This document shows positions 8,843-17,179 of a stretch of 64,000 bases of DNA, piece after piece; position 1 is the first letter of the stretch; every line of letters starts with the position of its first letter. Origin of the DNA: CAZLGM01 sp964623625 (lineage in GTDB: Bacteria > Desulfobacterota > Desulfobulbia > Desulfobulbales > Desulfocapsaceae); assembly GCA_964623625.1 (NCBI GenBank), contig CAZUUJ010000001.1, forward strand, positions 62,001-126,000, written 5' to 3'. The position numbers and the translations under genes are program-made. The notes under the pieces are model-generated. The model saw only the letters and a program-made list of their open reading frames with translations, did not search any database and was not told the DNA's origin.

Positions 8843-8974
8843 GGTTATCTCCTTACAGGTTCTATTTCTTGTCAATATACTTATACTACACACCATTTAA
8901 AACATGTTAATAAATAGGGACCGTGGTAATAATTTCTCTCTTGGTTTTTTAAAAGCTCTTCGGAGGAGGACCAT

Positions 8975-9604
8975 ATGCTGCAAGATCAAATGGACCATAT
9001 CTATACGAATATGGAGCCTGATAGCATTCCCTGGAATTTCAAGAACCCTCCCCGATTGCTGGTCGATCTCCTGAAAAATAAAGCCGTTGAGCCCTGCAAA
9101 GCTATAGAACTAGGATGCGGAGCCGGAAATTACACGATCTATCTTGCCGGTTTAGGTTTTCAGGTGACAGGTGTCGATTTCTCCGGAGCGGCAATTCGAT
9201 TAGCACAGAATTCAGCAAAATCAAAAGGGCTGGACTGCCGGTTCCTTTCTGCTGATGTTCTTGGCAGTTTATCCGAAATCAACGACTCCTATGATTTTGT
9301 TTTTGATTGGGAACTGCTTCATCATATCTTCCCGGAAGCAAGAGAGAAATACCTGGATAACGTCTACAGGTTGCTGAAACCAGGCGGTTACTATTTCTCT
9401 GTGTTTTTCAGTGAAGACAGTTCTCAATTCGGGGGCAAGGGCAAATACCGAAAAACTCCTCTTGACACCAAACTGTACTTTTCCTCAGAAACTGAGATGG
9501 ACGATCTATATACTCCCTTATTCACTATTCACGAGTTGAAAACAGTTGACGTTGAGGGAAAGTTCGGCACCCATCGAGCCATTTCCGCTTTGTTAACCAA
9601 GTAA
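8975..9604 (+). CDS. SAM-dependent methyltransferase, class I
   Basis: This 209-residue protein starts at ATG 8975, with CGGAGGAGGA just upstream. Motif I, AIELGCGAGNYTIYLA (about residues 44-59), is followed by VTGVDFSGAAIRLA with the acidic residue that binds the SAM ribose. DFVFDWELLHHIFPE and the post-motif YRLLKPGGYYFSVFF are typical of the TehB/thiopurine-methyltransferase-like group of small-molecule methyltransferases. The substrate cannot be read. It is divergent from the HEAT gene, with a 132-base gap that must hold both promoters. Confidence 0.85.
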   Translation: MLQDQMDHIYTNMEPDSIPWNFKNPPRLLVDLLKNKAVEPCKAIELGCGAGNYTIYLAGLGFQVTGVDFSGAAIRLAQNSAKSKGLDCRFLSADVLGSLSEINDSYDFVFDWELLHHIFPEAREKYLDNVYRLLKPGGYYFSVFFSEDSSQFGGKGKYRKTPLDTKLYFSSETEMDDLYTPLFTIHELKTVDVEGKFGTHRAISALLTK

Positions 9605-9941
9605 TCGTAAAGTTAACACTACAGTCTTCTAACAAACTATCCCTCCGCAAGCGGTGGGATAGTAAACCCAGGCTTTGTAATAATGGTGGCGTTTGACGGT
9701 TCACAAACCGTTCACCCATTCCAAGACTTTCTTAAAAACCATTTCAGTTCACTGTAAAGCTGAGATAAGTGCAGACTGAATCCGTGACTATAACTGTTGT
9801 TTTTGTTGATAATACTTTGATATAATAAAAATTATTGAGTCATGCTGTTTTAACCTATAAGAGCAAAGATACAGTGCTGGCGGATGCACTCCAAGAGCAC
9901 TTCCTGAGGGTGCTCAAAGATTCAGGACAAAGGAGATTGTT
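9605..9941. other. Intergenic stretch with three hairpins
   Basis: No gene is supported. ACTATCCC-T-CCGC and GCGG-T-GGGATAGT at 9636-9663 form a 12-pair stem with one T-T mismatch, just after the methyltransferase stop. ACGGTT and AACCGT at 9696-9711 form a second stem. GAGCAC and GTGCTC at 9895-9915 form a third in the leader of the CBS gene. TGAATCCGTGA at 9777-9787 and GATTCAG at 9919-9925 match parts of the hairpin at 21177-21217. Confidence 0.5.
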
Positions 9942-10502
9942 ATGAAAGATTATCTGGTTAGAGATCTTATGGTGCCGCTTTCCGAGTATGCAACAATTAC
10001 AGAGAACGCCACCCTGTATGATGCTGTTCTTGCCCTGGAAAAGGCTCAGGAACTCTTTCAAGACAAGCATGCCCGTTATCGGCACCGGGCAATTCTGGTC
10101 CTTGATAATCTGGGTAAGGTTATTGGCAAACTCAGCCTTTTTGAGGTGCTGATGTCCCTGGAGTCGAAATACCAGGATATGTCCGACGATAAAGGAATGC
10201 ACCGTTACGGCTTTTCCAAGAATTTCATGCAGTCGATGCTCAAAGAGTACAATCTTTTTGCCAAACCTCTGGAGGAGCTCTGCTGCGAAGTCGCACAGAA
10301 AAATGTCAAAGAATATATGTTTACACCAACTGAGGGTGAATATGTCTCTGAAGACTCTTCTCTGGAGCATGCCATTCACCAGTTAGTTCTCGGCCGCCTT
10401 CAGTCTCTGCTGGTCACCCGTGGAGATGAGATAGTCGGAGTTCTGCGCTTAACCGATGTGTTTGCCACAATCTTTCATACCATGAAAAGTTGTTTTAAAT
10501 AG
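9942..10502 (+). CDS. CBS-domain pair protein
   Basis: This 186-residue protein starts at ATG 9942 with AAAGGAGAT upstream. Two CBS modules can be seen. The first is at about residues 5-70, beginning VRDLMVPLSEYATITENATLYDAV and ending LDNLGKVIGKLSLFEVL. The second is at about residues 120-182, beginning VKEYMFTPTEGEYVSEDS and ending GDEIVGVLRLTDVFATIF. CBS pairs bind adenosyl ligands and usually sense energy state. No fused catalytic domain is present, so its partner is unknown. A hairpin leader lies just upstream. Confidence 0.85.
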   Translation: MKDYLVRDLMVPLSEYATITENATLYDAVLALEKAQELFQDKHARYRHRAILVLDNLGKVIGKLSLFEVLMSLESKYQDMSDDKGMHRYGFSKNFMQSMLKEYNLFAKPLEELCCEVAQKNVKEYMFTPTEGEYVSEDSSLEHAIHQLVLGRLQSLLVTRGDEIVGVLRLTDVFATIFHTMKSCFK

Positions 10503-10585
10503 TCGGCTTTACCTTTCCCAGCTCCCGATCCGGCAATCTCAGACGCGTTATCCCGCTATAAACGTCTTGTCGGGATTGAATCTGC

Positions 10586-10614
10586 TTGACTCAACCACCC
10601 ATCATCGCTATAGT
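10586..10614 (+). promoter_or_regulatory. Predicted promoter of the nickel operon
   Basis: TTGACT at 10586-10591, a spacer of exactly 17 bases, and TATAGT at 10609-10614 make a strong sigma-70-type promoter 27 bases before nikR. The -10 element overlaps the left edge of the NikR-type operator, so repressor binding would block polymerase. Confidence 0.7.
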
Positions 10615-10640
10615 AACACCAAATAAAAAAAGGTGTTACT
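10612..10640. promoter_or_regulatory. NikR-type operator
   Basis: AGTAACACC and GGTGTTACT form a perfect 9-base inverted repeat separated by 11 A/T-rich bases, ending one base before the nikR start codon. The GTAACAC/GTGTTAC half-sites with a 13-base gap match the NikR motif I recall for deltaproteobacteria, except that the half-sites are in the opposite order. It should bring nickel-dependent autorepression of the operon. Confidence 0.75.
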
Positions 10641-11051
10641 ATGCTCAAGCGATTTACAATATCAATGGAAGAGGAATTGCTCGAAGATTTTGACAGGGTC
10701 ATCGACCAGCGGGGATATGGCAGCCGGTCCGAGGCGATTCGTGACCTGATCCGGAACGGCTTAGTCAAGGACGAGTGGAAAGGTGACAATGAGGTGATGG
10801 GGGTTATTTCCCTGGTCTATGACCATCACCAGCATCAGCTCCAGGAAAAGGTCACCGAACTGCAGCACGATTTTCACGATCAGATCGTCTCTACCACCCA
10901 TGTCCATATGGATCACCACAATTGCCTGGAGGTGATCATCGTCCGGGGCAAGGCAAGCTCGGTCCATCGTCTTGCCGATTCACTCATTGCCCTGAAAGGT
11001 GTTCGCAACGGCAACCTGGCAATGAGTTCGACCGGGATCCATCTTCATTAG
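10641..11051 (+). CDS. nikR: Nickel-responsive repressor NikR
   Basis: This 136-residue protein has a ribbon-helix-helix DNA-binding domain (residues 1-45: LKRFTISMEEELLEDFD, then GSRSEAIRDLIRNGLV) and an ACT-like metal-sensing domain. The four square-planar nickel ligands of E. coli NikR are present at identical positions: His76, His87, His89 and Cys95 in QHDFH and THVHMDHHNCLEV. This makes the assignment very firm. It is the first gene of a nickel-uptake operon and has its own palindromic operator immediately upstream, so nickel excess should shut the whole operon. Confidence 0.95.
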   Translation: MLKRFTISMEEELLEDFDRVIDQRGYGSRSEAIRDLIRNGLVKDEWKGDNEVMGVISLVYDHHQHQLQEKVTELQHDFHDQIVSTTHVHMDHHNCLEVIIVRGKASSVHRLADSLIALKGVRNGNLAMSSTGIHLH

Positions 11052-11068
11052 CTCCGGGTTAGCGACTC

Positions 11069-11686
11069 ATGCATATCTCAGAAGGTGTCCTCTCAGCCCC
11101 CATCTTGACCGGCGGCGCCGTTCTTTCCCTTGCCGGGTGTGCCATCGGCCTTAAAAAAATGGATTATGACCACATCATGAGCGTGGCTATGTTCGGCTCC
11201 GCCTTTTTTGTTGCCTCGTTGATCCATGTACCGGCCGGCATCGGTTCGGTCCATCTTCTATTGGGTGGTCTGATGGGGCTGATTCTCGGATGGTCTGCCT
11301 TTCCCGCTATCCTGGTTGCCCTGCTTCTACAGACAGTCTTCTTCCAGTATGGCGGCCTGCTGGTTTTGGGCGTCAACGGCGTCAATATTGCCGGTCCTGC
11401 AGTGCTCTGCGGCTTTCTTTTCAGGAATGGCATCCTGGAAAACGGTAGAAAACAACTCATATGCGCTTTTTGTGCCGGTTTTTTCGCCCTGGGATTCTCG
11501 GCCATCGGTATGGCTTTTTCCCTCTGGCTCTCGGATCAAAACTTTTTCAAGACGGCCGCGCTGCTTGTTATCGGCCACCTGCCGGTGATGGTTATCGAAG
11601 GTTTGGTTACCATGGTTGTGGTCCGCTTCTTAGCCAAAGTCCAACCAGACATTCTAACATTTTCAACTTCAACTAAGAGTGGCTGA
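11069..11686 (+). CDS. nikM: ECF-type nickel/cobalt transporter substrate-binding membrane protein (CbiM/NikM)
   Basis: This 205-residue membrane protein begins MHISEGVLS. In the CbiM/NikM family the free N-terminus and His2 form the metal site, so the start at ATG 11069 is fixed by function. About six to seven hydrophobic helices follow, with HVPAGIGSVHLLLGGLMG and GVNGVNIAGPA, which are family signatures. It is the specificity (S) component that takes Ni2+ or Co2+ across the inner membrane. Nickel is preferred as the substrate because nikR precedes it and hupE follows. Its stop codon overlaps the next start (TGATG). Confidence 0.92.
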   Translation: MHISEGVLSAPILTGGAVLSLAGCAIGLKKMDYDHIMSVAMFGSAFFVASLIHVPAGIGSVHLLLGGLMGLILGWSAFPAILVALLLQTVFFQYGGLLVLGVNGVNIAGPAVLCGFLFRNGILENGRKQLICAFCAGFFALGFSAIGMAFSLWLSDQNFFKTAALLVIGHLPVMVIEGLVTMVVVRFLAKVQPDILTFSTSTKSG

Positions 11687-12369
11687 TGGCAACGGCTGAG
11701 AGTATAAAAGAGCGTTTTGGGACCAGGTTGAAAATAGATCTGGAAAACGACCGCTCGGCCTGGATGCTGTTTCTGTCGAACTGTTTCGTCATCGTCCTGG
11801 CTGTTGTTCAACAATGGTACATTGGTGAGCTTCTCTGGGTCTACTGGCTGCAGAATATTATCATCGGATTTTTCAACTGGAGACGAATTTCCAATCTGAA
11901 GGAATTCAGCACAAAGGGATTTAAGATAAACGGTAAACCGGCTCTGCCAACCAAGAAAACAAAAAAATCAACCGCCAGGTTTTTCCTGATCCACTACTCC
12001 ATTTTTCACCTTGCCTATCTTGTCTTTCTTCTCTTTGTCACCCCCGCTTTGGAACAACGGTTTCTCCTCCACGGCGCTATCGGCCTGGCAATCTTTCTAT
12101 TCAACCACACCTTTTCTTATCACTACAATAAAGAACGAGACGCCGCCGGCTGCCCCGATATCGGCAATATGATGTTCTTCCCCTATCTCCGTATCATTCC
12201 CATGCATTTGATCATCTTTATCGGCGCCTATTTTGGGGGTGATTCGATGATCACGCTCTTCTTTTTTCTGATGTTGAAAACAGCAGTCGATTTGTTAATG
12301 CACATACTTGGTCATCGTCTGATGCAATCATCACCCAAGGAGGATATTGTCCATGCGCCCGCTCAGTAA
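11686..12369 (+). CDS. Membrane protein resembling DUF6498
   Basis: This 227-residue protein starts within the cbiM stop (TGATG) and so is translationally coupled to the nickel transporter. It has about six hydrophobic segments and a conserved-looking first part, LWVYWLQNIIIGFFNWRR. A later SYHYNKERDAAGCPDIGNMMFFPYLRI segment brings together Tyr, Arg and Pro residues in the manner of DUF6498 membrane proteins. It does not resemble any named ECF component. Its position between the S component and the accessory protein suggests a role in nickel uptake, but nothing in the sequence shows one. Confidence 0.75.
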   Translation: MATAESIKERFGTRLKIDLENDRSAWMLFLSNCFVIVLAVVQQWYIGELLWVYWLQNIIIGFFNWRRISNLKEFSTKGFKINGKPALPTKKTKKSTARFFLIHYSIFHLAYLVFLLFVTPALEQRFLLHGAIGLAIFLFNHTFSYHYNKERDAAGCPDIGNMMFFPYLRIIPMHLIIFIGAYFGGDSMITLFFFLMLKTAVDLLMHILGHRLMQSSPKEDIVHAPAQ

Positions 12370-12991
12370 GCAGACTCTGCTAACCGCTTCTATTCCGTCC
12401 ATTGCAGTCATTCTTTTACTCTTTTTTACCCTTTGGTTCCCCTATATCGCTTTTTCCCACGGGATAAAAATAACTGCCCGCATGGACAACAGCATGCTGA
12501 TGGTCGAATCGGCCCTTGCAGGTCACCGACTACCGCCGGGCAGTGAGGTTGTGATAATTAACAACCATTCGAAAAAAGAATTGCTAAAAGGAACATCAAC
12601 GGACAAAGGTTTTTTTTCAATACAGCTGCCGGCTGATCTGCTGGCAAAACCGGTTGATCTGCTTATCAGGGTAAGTGACCGATACGGACATCATGCTAAA
12701 ACAGTTGTCAGACACGAAATGTATGAAGGGTTGGCTCTCCACAAACAAAATCAAGTGCCCCAGTCACATTCACACCAACATATAGAGGATCAAATCCAAA
12801 AAGAAATCACCCTGTCACCAGAGACCTTGCATAAGATGATGGATGAGCTTTTGGAACAGAAGCTCTCTCCTGTTCGCGCTCAACTGGCAGCTCTTGAGAA
12901 GGATCGGGTCTCGTTTCGTGATATCATCGGCGGCATCGGTTACCTGGTCGGACTTGCTGGTCTTGCAACTTGGATGAGGAACCGTAAATGA
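12353..12991 (+). CDS. NikL-like accessory component of the nickel transporter
   Basis: This 212-residue protein starts at ATG 12353, where AAGGAGG lies nine bases upstream. It has an N-terminal membrane segment (about residues 8-35), a periplasmic beta-rich domain (HGIKITARMDNSMLMVESAL through VRHEMYE) and a His-rich stretch HSHQHIEDQ. A coiled-coil-like part follows (LHKMMDELLEQKLSPVRAQL), then a C-terminal membrane helix with FRDIIGGIGYLVGLAGL. This layout matches the additional one-to-two-helix components NikL/NikN that accompany NikM in nickel ECF systems. The His residues may pass metal to NikM. It overlaps the next gene by four bases. Confidence 0.78.
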   Translation: MRPLSKQTLLTASIPSIAVILLLFFTLWFPYIAFSHGIKITARMDNSMLMVESALAGHRLPPGSEVVIINNHSKKELLKGTSTDKGFFSIQLPADLLAKPVDLLIRVSDRYGHHAKTVVRHEMYEGLALHKQNQVPQSHSHQHIEDQIQKEITLSPETLHKMMDELLEQKLSPVRAQLAALEKDRVSFRDIIGGIGYLVGLAGLATWMRNRK

Positions 12992-13761
12992 ACGAACAGT
13001 TCGCCTTTGGCCGTTCCTTTTTCCATACTCTTGATCCGCGAGCGAAGATCATTGCGGTTAGTATCCTCACCGTCATTATCGCTCTTACCAAACAATACAG
13101 TGTTGCCGGAACTGGTCTGCTAATCGGGGTCATCTTCCTCTTTATCAGCCGACTTGATCCCGTCTCTGTTGTTAAACGGCTTCTTGCTGTAAACAGTTTT
13201 ACCCTTTTTCTCTGGCTTACCCTGCCGCTGACTTACGGGGGTTCCTCCTCACTATCCATCGGCTCGCTGCCTCTTTCCGACTTCGGCATCCGGCTGGCAT
13301 CTCTTATTACTTTAAAAACCAATTCAATCGTCCTGATTGTGATCTGTCTGCTTGCCACTTCCCCAATCGGCGCTCTCGGCCACGCTCTGCACAGACTACG
13401 CCTGCCGACAAAACTCTGCTATTTACTGCTCTATTCGTATCGCTACGTATTCGTGATCCATCAGGAATATAAGCGTCTCAGGCGCGCCGCCAAGATGAGG
13501 AATTTCTCTGCCGGAACCTCTTTTCATACCTATAAGACCTACGGCTACCTGTTCGGCATGACCGTCATCCAAAGCTGGAACCGGTCCAAACGCGTCAACC
13601 AGGCCATGCTCCTCCGCGGATTCAGCGGCAAGCTTATTTCCCTTGACCAACTGCAGTTTACAGGAAAGGACTATTGCTTTTTCCTTCTTCTGGTTTTCAT
13701 CACAGCTGGCCTGTTACTCACTGGATTTTTATGGCCACTTCCATGGAAGGAATCAATATAA
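12988..13761 (+). CDS. nikQ: ECF transporter transmembrane (T) component CbiQ/NikQ
   Basis: This 257-residue protein has an N-terminal FFHTLDPRAKIIAVSILTV motif, about five membrane helices and the two short coupling-helix regions of EcfT proteins (KRLRRAAKMRNF and NQAMLLRGFSGK). These dock onto the ATPases. It begins inside the stop codon of the NikL-like gene (ATGA), and the ATPase gene begins just after it. The energy-coupling module is thus complete in one operon. Confidence 0.92.
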   Translation: MNEQFAFGRSFFHTLDPRAKIIAVSILTVIIALTKQYSVAGTGLLIGVIFLFISRLDPVSVVKRLLAVNSFTLFLWLTLPLTYGGSSSLSIGSLPLSDFGIRLASLITLKTNSIVLIVICLLATSPIGALGHALHRLRLPTKLCYLLLYSYRYVFVIHQEYKRLRRAAKMRNFSAGTSFHTYKTYGYLFGMTVIQSWNRSKRVNQAMLLRGFSGKLISLDQLQFTGKDYCFFLLLVFITAGLLLTGFLWPLPWKESI

Positions 13762-13775
13762 CCGAATTATCAACC

Positions 13776-14504
13776 ATGACAGCTTCACATTTAATCGATC
13801 TTCATAACATTCATTACAGCTATTCCGGGAGTCCGGCTATACTGGACAACATCCACTTTCATATGGGCGATGAACGCATCGGCCTGATCGGGGCCAACGG
13901 CAGCGGCAAGACAACCCTGCTGCAGATCATCGTCGGTCTTCTTACCCCTGAAAAAGGGCAGATATGCTTTAAGGGGAAAGAGATAACAGGTGAGAAAGGT
14001 TATCGGGATCTTCGTAAACAGGTGGGCTTCTTATTCCAGAACTCCGATGATCAGCTCTTCTCTCCCACAGTTCTTGAAGACGTGGCTTTCGGCCCGTTGA
14101 ACATGGGCCTCTCAGCCCAAGAAGCCCGGCAGATCAGTGTCAGGACTCTTGAACGTCTTGGTTTGAGCGGCTTTGAAAACCGAATTACCCATATGCTTTC
14201 CGGCGGTGAAAAAAAACTGGTGGCCCTGGCCTCGATCCTAGCGATGCGTCCCAGGCTTTTACTGCTTGATGAACCCACCAATGACCTTGATCCGGAAACC
14301 CGTGCCCGGCTGATCAATATTCTCCATAGCCTGAAAAAGCCCTCTATCATCATCTCTCATGACTGGGACTTTCTCGATCAAACGACAGACATCCTGTACA
14401 ATCTCGAAAACGGCCGCCTTAGCCGATGTGAAGAGGGGCACATCCATACCCATCGTCATATCCATCCCCTTGGCGACCAGCCGCACCATCATCATGATGA
14501 ATAA
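13776..14504 (+). CDS. nikO: ECF transporter ATPase CbiO/NikO with His-rich tail
   Basis: This 242-residue ABC ATPase has Walker A GANGSGKTT (residues 39-47), a Q-loop FLFQNSDDQLFSPT (85-98), signature LSGGE (141-145), Walker B LLLLDEPTND (161-170) and switch His in IIISHDWD. It energises nickel uptake from the cytoplasm. ATG 13776 gives the usual CbiO N-terminus. In-frame starts at 13743 and 13731, overlapping cbiQ, are possible because no clear ribosome site separates them. The last 21 residues hold nine histidines, including HIHTHRHIH and HHHH, an unusual metal-binding tail for the ATP-hydrolysing subunit. Confidence 0.93.
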   Translation: MTASHLIDLHNIHYSYSGSPAILDNIHFHMGDERIGLIGANGSGKTTLLQIIVGLLTPEKGQICFKGKEITGEKGYRDLRKQVGFLFQNSDDQLFSPTVLEDVAFGPLNMGLSAQEARQISVRTLERLGLSGFENRITHMLSGGEKKLVALASILAMRPRLLLLDEPTNDLDPETRARLINILHSLKKPSIIISHDWDFLDQTTDILYNLENGRLSRCEEGHIHTHRHIHPLGDQPHHHHDE

Positions 14505-14540
14505 GACCATCAATTTTACATATCTTTTAAGGTGACGATT

Positions 14541-15113
14541 ATGAAAAAATCAATCTTCCTTCTAGCAGCACTTCTTTTTTTTCCCGCTTCATCCTTTGCA
14601 CACACAGTTGGCGGCGGAGGTTTCATTGCCGGTCTCAGTCATCCGGTCCTTGGTCTTGATCATCTCCTGGCAATGGTCTGTGTCGGTATTCTCAGCGCTC
14701 AGATTGGCGGCAAGGCCATCTGGACCATTCCCCTGACCTTCGTTGGTGTTATGCTGATCGGTGGAATACTTGGAATGTCTGCCGTTCCTTTCATATCTGT
14801 AGAGCTTGGCATAACTCTTTCTGTCATCGTCCTTGGCCTTGCTCTTGCCGCAGGAAAGAAGTTTCCCACTGGAGCGACCATGCTCATAGTCGGTTTTTTT
14901 GCCCTTTTCCATGGCCATGCCCACGGAACTGAAATGCCGACGCTTGTTCAGCCAGCTTTTTACGCTCTTGGTTTTGTCTGTGGTACGGCTCTCATCCATC
15001 TGGGTGGTGTGCTGATCGGTTATCTTTCAAATCTGTTTGTTAAAGGACCTCAATTACTCCGATTCTGCGGTGCAGGAGTCACCTGTGTTGGGCTTTTTTT
15101 GTTACTGGGCTAG
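14541..15113 (+). CDS. hupE: HupE/UreJ-family nickel permease
   Basis: This 190-residue protein starts at ATG 14541, with AAGGTGA at 14529-14535. A signal-like N-terminus ends at SSFAH. Then comes the family signature HPVLGLDHLLAMVCVGIL, with the His-Pro...Asp-His pattern that binds nickel, and about six membrane helices. A second metal-like cluster FALFHGHAHGTE follows. HupE/UreJ proteins are secondary nickel or cobalt carriers tied to hydrogenase or urease maturation. No hydrogenase or urease genes are in the window, so the enzyme that receives the nickel is elsewhere. Confidence 0.92.
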   Translation: MKKSIFLLAALLFFPASSFAHTVGGGGFIAGLSHPVLGLDHLLAMVCVGILSAQIGGKAIWTIPLTFVGVMLIGGILGMSAVPFISVELGITLSVIVLGLALAAGKKFPTGATMLIVGFFALFHGHAHGTEMPTLVQPAFYALGFVCGTALIHLGGVLIGYLSNLFVKGPQLLRFCGAGVTCVGLFLLLG

Positions 15114-15187
15114 GCGGAAGAGTTATTTTCCACTAGTATAGGTATGATGATCAAAAAGTGTCAAATGCAGCTCATACCGGGGTAAAT

Positions 15188-15784
15188 ATGATGATCCGCT
15201 CTCTTTGTCTTTTTATTGTCCTCTCGTTTACCATGCCATTCACAGGTCATGCTGACAATATCCAGAAGATAATCGATGACCTAGGCAAAGCGATTAACAG
15301 TGAACACAACTCTGTGGGAAGAAGTAAACTGCACATTTACCGTGCGAGGCATTATACCCGCATGGGAGAATGGAATAAAGGGCTGGAAGATTACAGCAGG
15401 GCTCTGGAACTCAACCATCAGGCCTGGATTCACCTGGAGCGAAGCCGCTTCTTAATGGCGGCCGGCAAGTATCGGCTGGCCTATGAAGATGCTGTGGCCG
15501 CTAAAAACGAACTGAAAACGCTCACTCCTGAAGCAAATAAAATTATCCGGCAGGCGGTGGAGAAAATTGATGATCAGAATACGCTGGATCGTCCGCCGAC
15601 CATCATCATGGATTCCAGACAAAACCCCAACCGGAAGAGCCGTTTCGACCTCATGGAAACAGCCGGTATTTTTGAGGCCAAAGAAAAAAGGCTTCGACAA
15701 TCCAGGCAGAAAAGGATGGCCTCCAGACCGCAGCAATCCCCTGCTGCCACACCCGTAAAATCCCGACCGCAACGAAAAGGCTGA
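15188..15784 (+). CDS. Exported TPR-like protein
   Basis: The start is taken at ATG 15188 because GGGG lies five bases upstream and a signal peptide (to about residue 22, ending GHADN) follows. An upstream in-frame GTG is less likely. The 198-residue protein has two to three TPR-like helical pairs, with RARHYTRMGEWNKGLEDYSRALELN as the clearest, then AGKYRLAYEDAVAAKNE. A basic C-terminal tail is rich in Arg, Gln and Pro. Such proteins are scaffolds. It follows hupE but lacks any visible link to nickel. Confidence 0.72.
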   Translation: MMIRSLCLFIVLSFTMPFTGHADNIQKIIDDLGKAINSEHNSVGRSKLHIYRARHYTRMGEWNKGLEDYSRALELNHQAWIHLERSRFLMAAGKYRLAYEDAVAAKNELKTLTPEANKIIRQAVEKIDDQNTLDRPPTIIMDSRQNPNRKSRFDLMETAGIFEAKEKRLRQSRQKRMASRPQQSPAATPVKSRPQRKG

Positions 15785-15800
15785 CGAGTCCGTTTTTAGG

Positions 15801-15838
15801 ATGCGGGTCTCGCACTCCCAACAACACCTAACCCGCAT
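15801..15838. terminator. Inverted repeat after the TPR gene
   Basis: ATGCGGGT (15801-15808) pairs with ACCCGCAT (15831-15838) around a 22-base loop, followed by a short TTTCT. It is a weak terminator for the nickel-TPR transcription unit. The stem sequence recurs in the inverted repeat at 17140-17180. Confidence 0.45.
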
Positions 15839-16042
15839 TTCTCATGAACATTGTGCCAATTTGTTCGAATGATATAGAAATGCAATAAATTCAGAATTAC
15901 ATGAAGAATAACAAATTTACACAATGTTCACCAAAGGTCAGCCCAGACGACGCCATCTTCTCCAGTATTTTGGCTATAAACATAGGCAACTATGGTTCAC
16001 AGTCAAAAACTTTGAACCTGACGCCGTCTGAACTGATGAGAA

Positions 16043-17179
16043 ATGCAGGCGAAACGATTCCACACTGAATTCATGAACCAGGACCGGAAGATTGGTTGCT
16101 TCATCTCGCCTCACGGCCTGGGCCATGCTACCCGGATCTGCGCCATTCTTTCCTCCCTGCAGGAAAAAACAAAAGGGATTACGCCCCACCTGTTCACCAG
16201 TCTTCCAAGTGCTGTTTTCAAAGAGAGCGTTGGGAACTTCATCCAACATTCCATCGAGGTGGATGTCGGTCTTGCCCAGCGTGACAGCTTGGCTGTCGAC
16301 CTGGATACAACCATAAACAGGCTTGACAACTTGCTGCCGTATCCCAAATCGCTTGTGGAAAAGCTGGCGGATGAGTGTCGGGATTTTTCCTGTATCCTCT
16401 GCGATATCGCACCTCTTGGAATACTGGTAGCTGAACGGGCATCAATTCCCTCGGTACTGATTGAGAACTTCACCTGGGACTGGATTTATCAGCCGTATAC
16501 AATGCTCGACAAGCGGCTGATACGGTTCAGCCGCTACTTCAGTCAACTCTTCAAACAGGCCGATTACCATGTTCAGACTGAACCGATCTGCCAACCGGCT
16601 GATGCCGATTTGAGCTGCGGCCCCGTCTTCAGGCCAATCAGATCCTCCCGGAAAATGATCAGAACACAACTTGGCTGCAATGACCTGCCTGTTATCCTGA
16701 TCACAATGGGCGGCTTGGAACTGGAACTGCCCTTTATCGACAGGCTGGGCGAACTTCCATATTTTTTTGTTCTTCCAGGGCAGCCGGAAACCAAACTTAT
16801 TGGTAACAACACATTACTGCTTGGGTGGCAGCAAAGCTTCTTCCATCCAGACCTTGTGAACACAGCCGATCTGGTCCTGTGTAAATCCGGCTACTCAACC
16901 ATCGCCGAATGTTATCAGGCAGGAGCCCGAGTCTGCTGCGTCTCACGTGATATTTTTCCAGAATCGAGAGTGGTTGAACGATTTGTCAAAGAGGAAATGA
17001 ACGGATCGGTAATTTCAGCTGAGCACTTCCTGGCCGGAAACTGGATAACTGAATTTCCTGATCTGATTGATTCGGAACCTGTTAAAAGAAATGAAAAAAA
17101 TGGTGCTGATGAAATTGCTGAATTTATTGCTATGATTCTTTCAACCCGCACCCGGACAATGGATACGGATGCGGGTTGA
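16043..17179 (+). CDS. MurG-like glycosyltransferase-fold protein
   Basis: This protein has 378 residues from ATG 16043; ATG 16073 (MNQDRKIG) is an alternative start, since neither has a strong ribosome site. It begins with a GT-B-type Gly-rich loop, IGCFISPHGLGHATRICAIL. The second half contains PVILITMGGLELELPF, PYFFVLPGQPE, a WQQSFF segment and LVLCKSGYSTIAECYQAGARVCC. This is the nucleotide-sugar-binding region of MurG/family-28-like glycosyltransferases. The acceptor cannot be read. An inverted repeat covers its last codons. Confidence 0.75.
   Translation: MQAKRFHTEFMNQDRKIGCFISPHGLGHATRICAILSSLQEKTKGITPHLFTSLPSAVFKESVGNFIQHSIEVDVGLAQRDSLAVDLDTTINRLDNLLPYPKSLVEKLADECRDFSCILCDIAPLGILVAERASIPSVLIENFTWDWIYQPYTMLDKRLIRFSRYFSQLFKQADYHVQTEPICQPADADLSCGPVFRPIRSSRKMIRTQLGCNDLPVILITMGGLELELPFIDRLGELPYFFVLPGQPETKLIGNNTLLLGWQQSFFHPDLVNTADLVLCKSGYSTIAECYQAGARVCCVSRDIFPESRVVERFVKEEMNGSVISAEHFLAGNWITEFPDLIDSEPVKRNEKNGADEIAEFIAMILSTRTRTMDTDAG

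Noticed and set aside
9690..9715. Possible tRNA T-arm (GGTTCAC..)
   Set aside because: No acceptor, D- or anticodon stem can be fitted around it; it is only a short hairpin.
14541..15113. HupE gene as evidence for a local urease or hydrogenase cluster
   Set aside because: No structural or maturation genes for either enzyme are present in the window.
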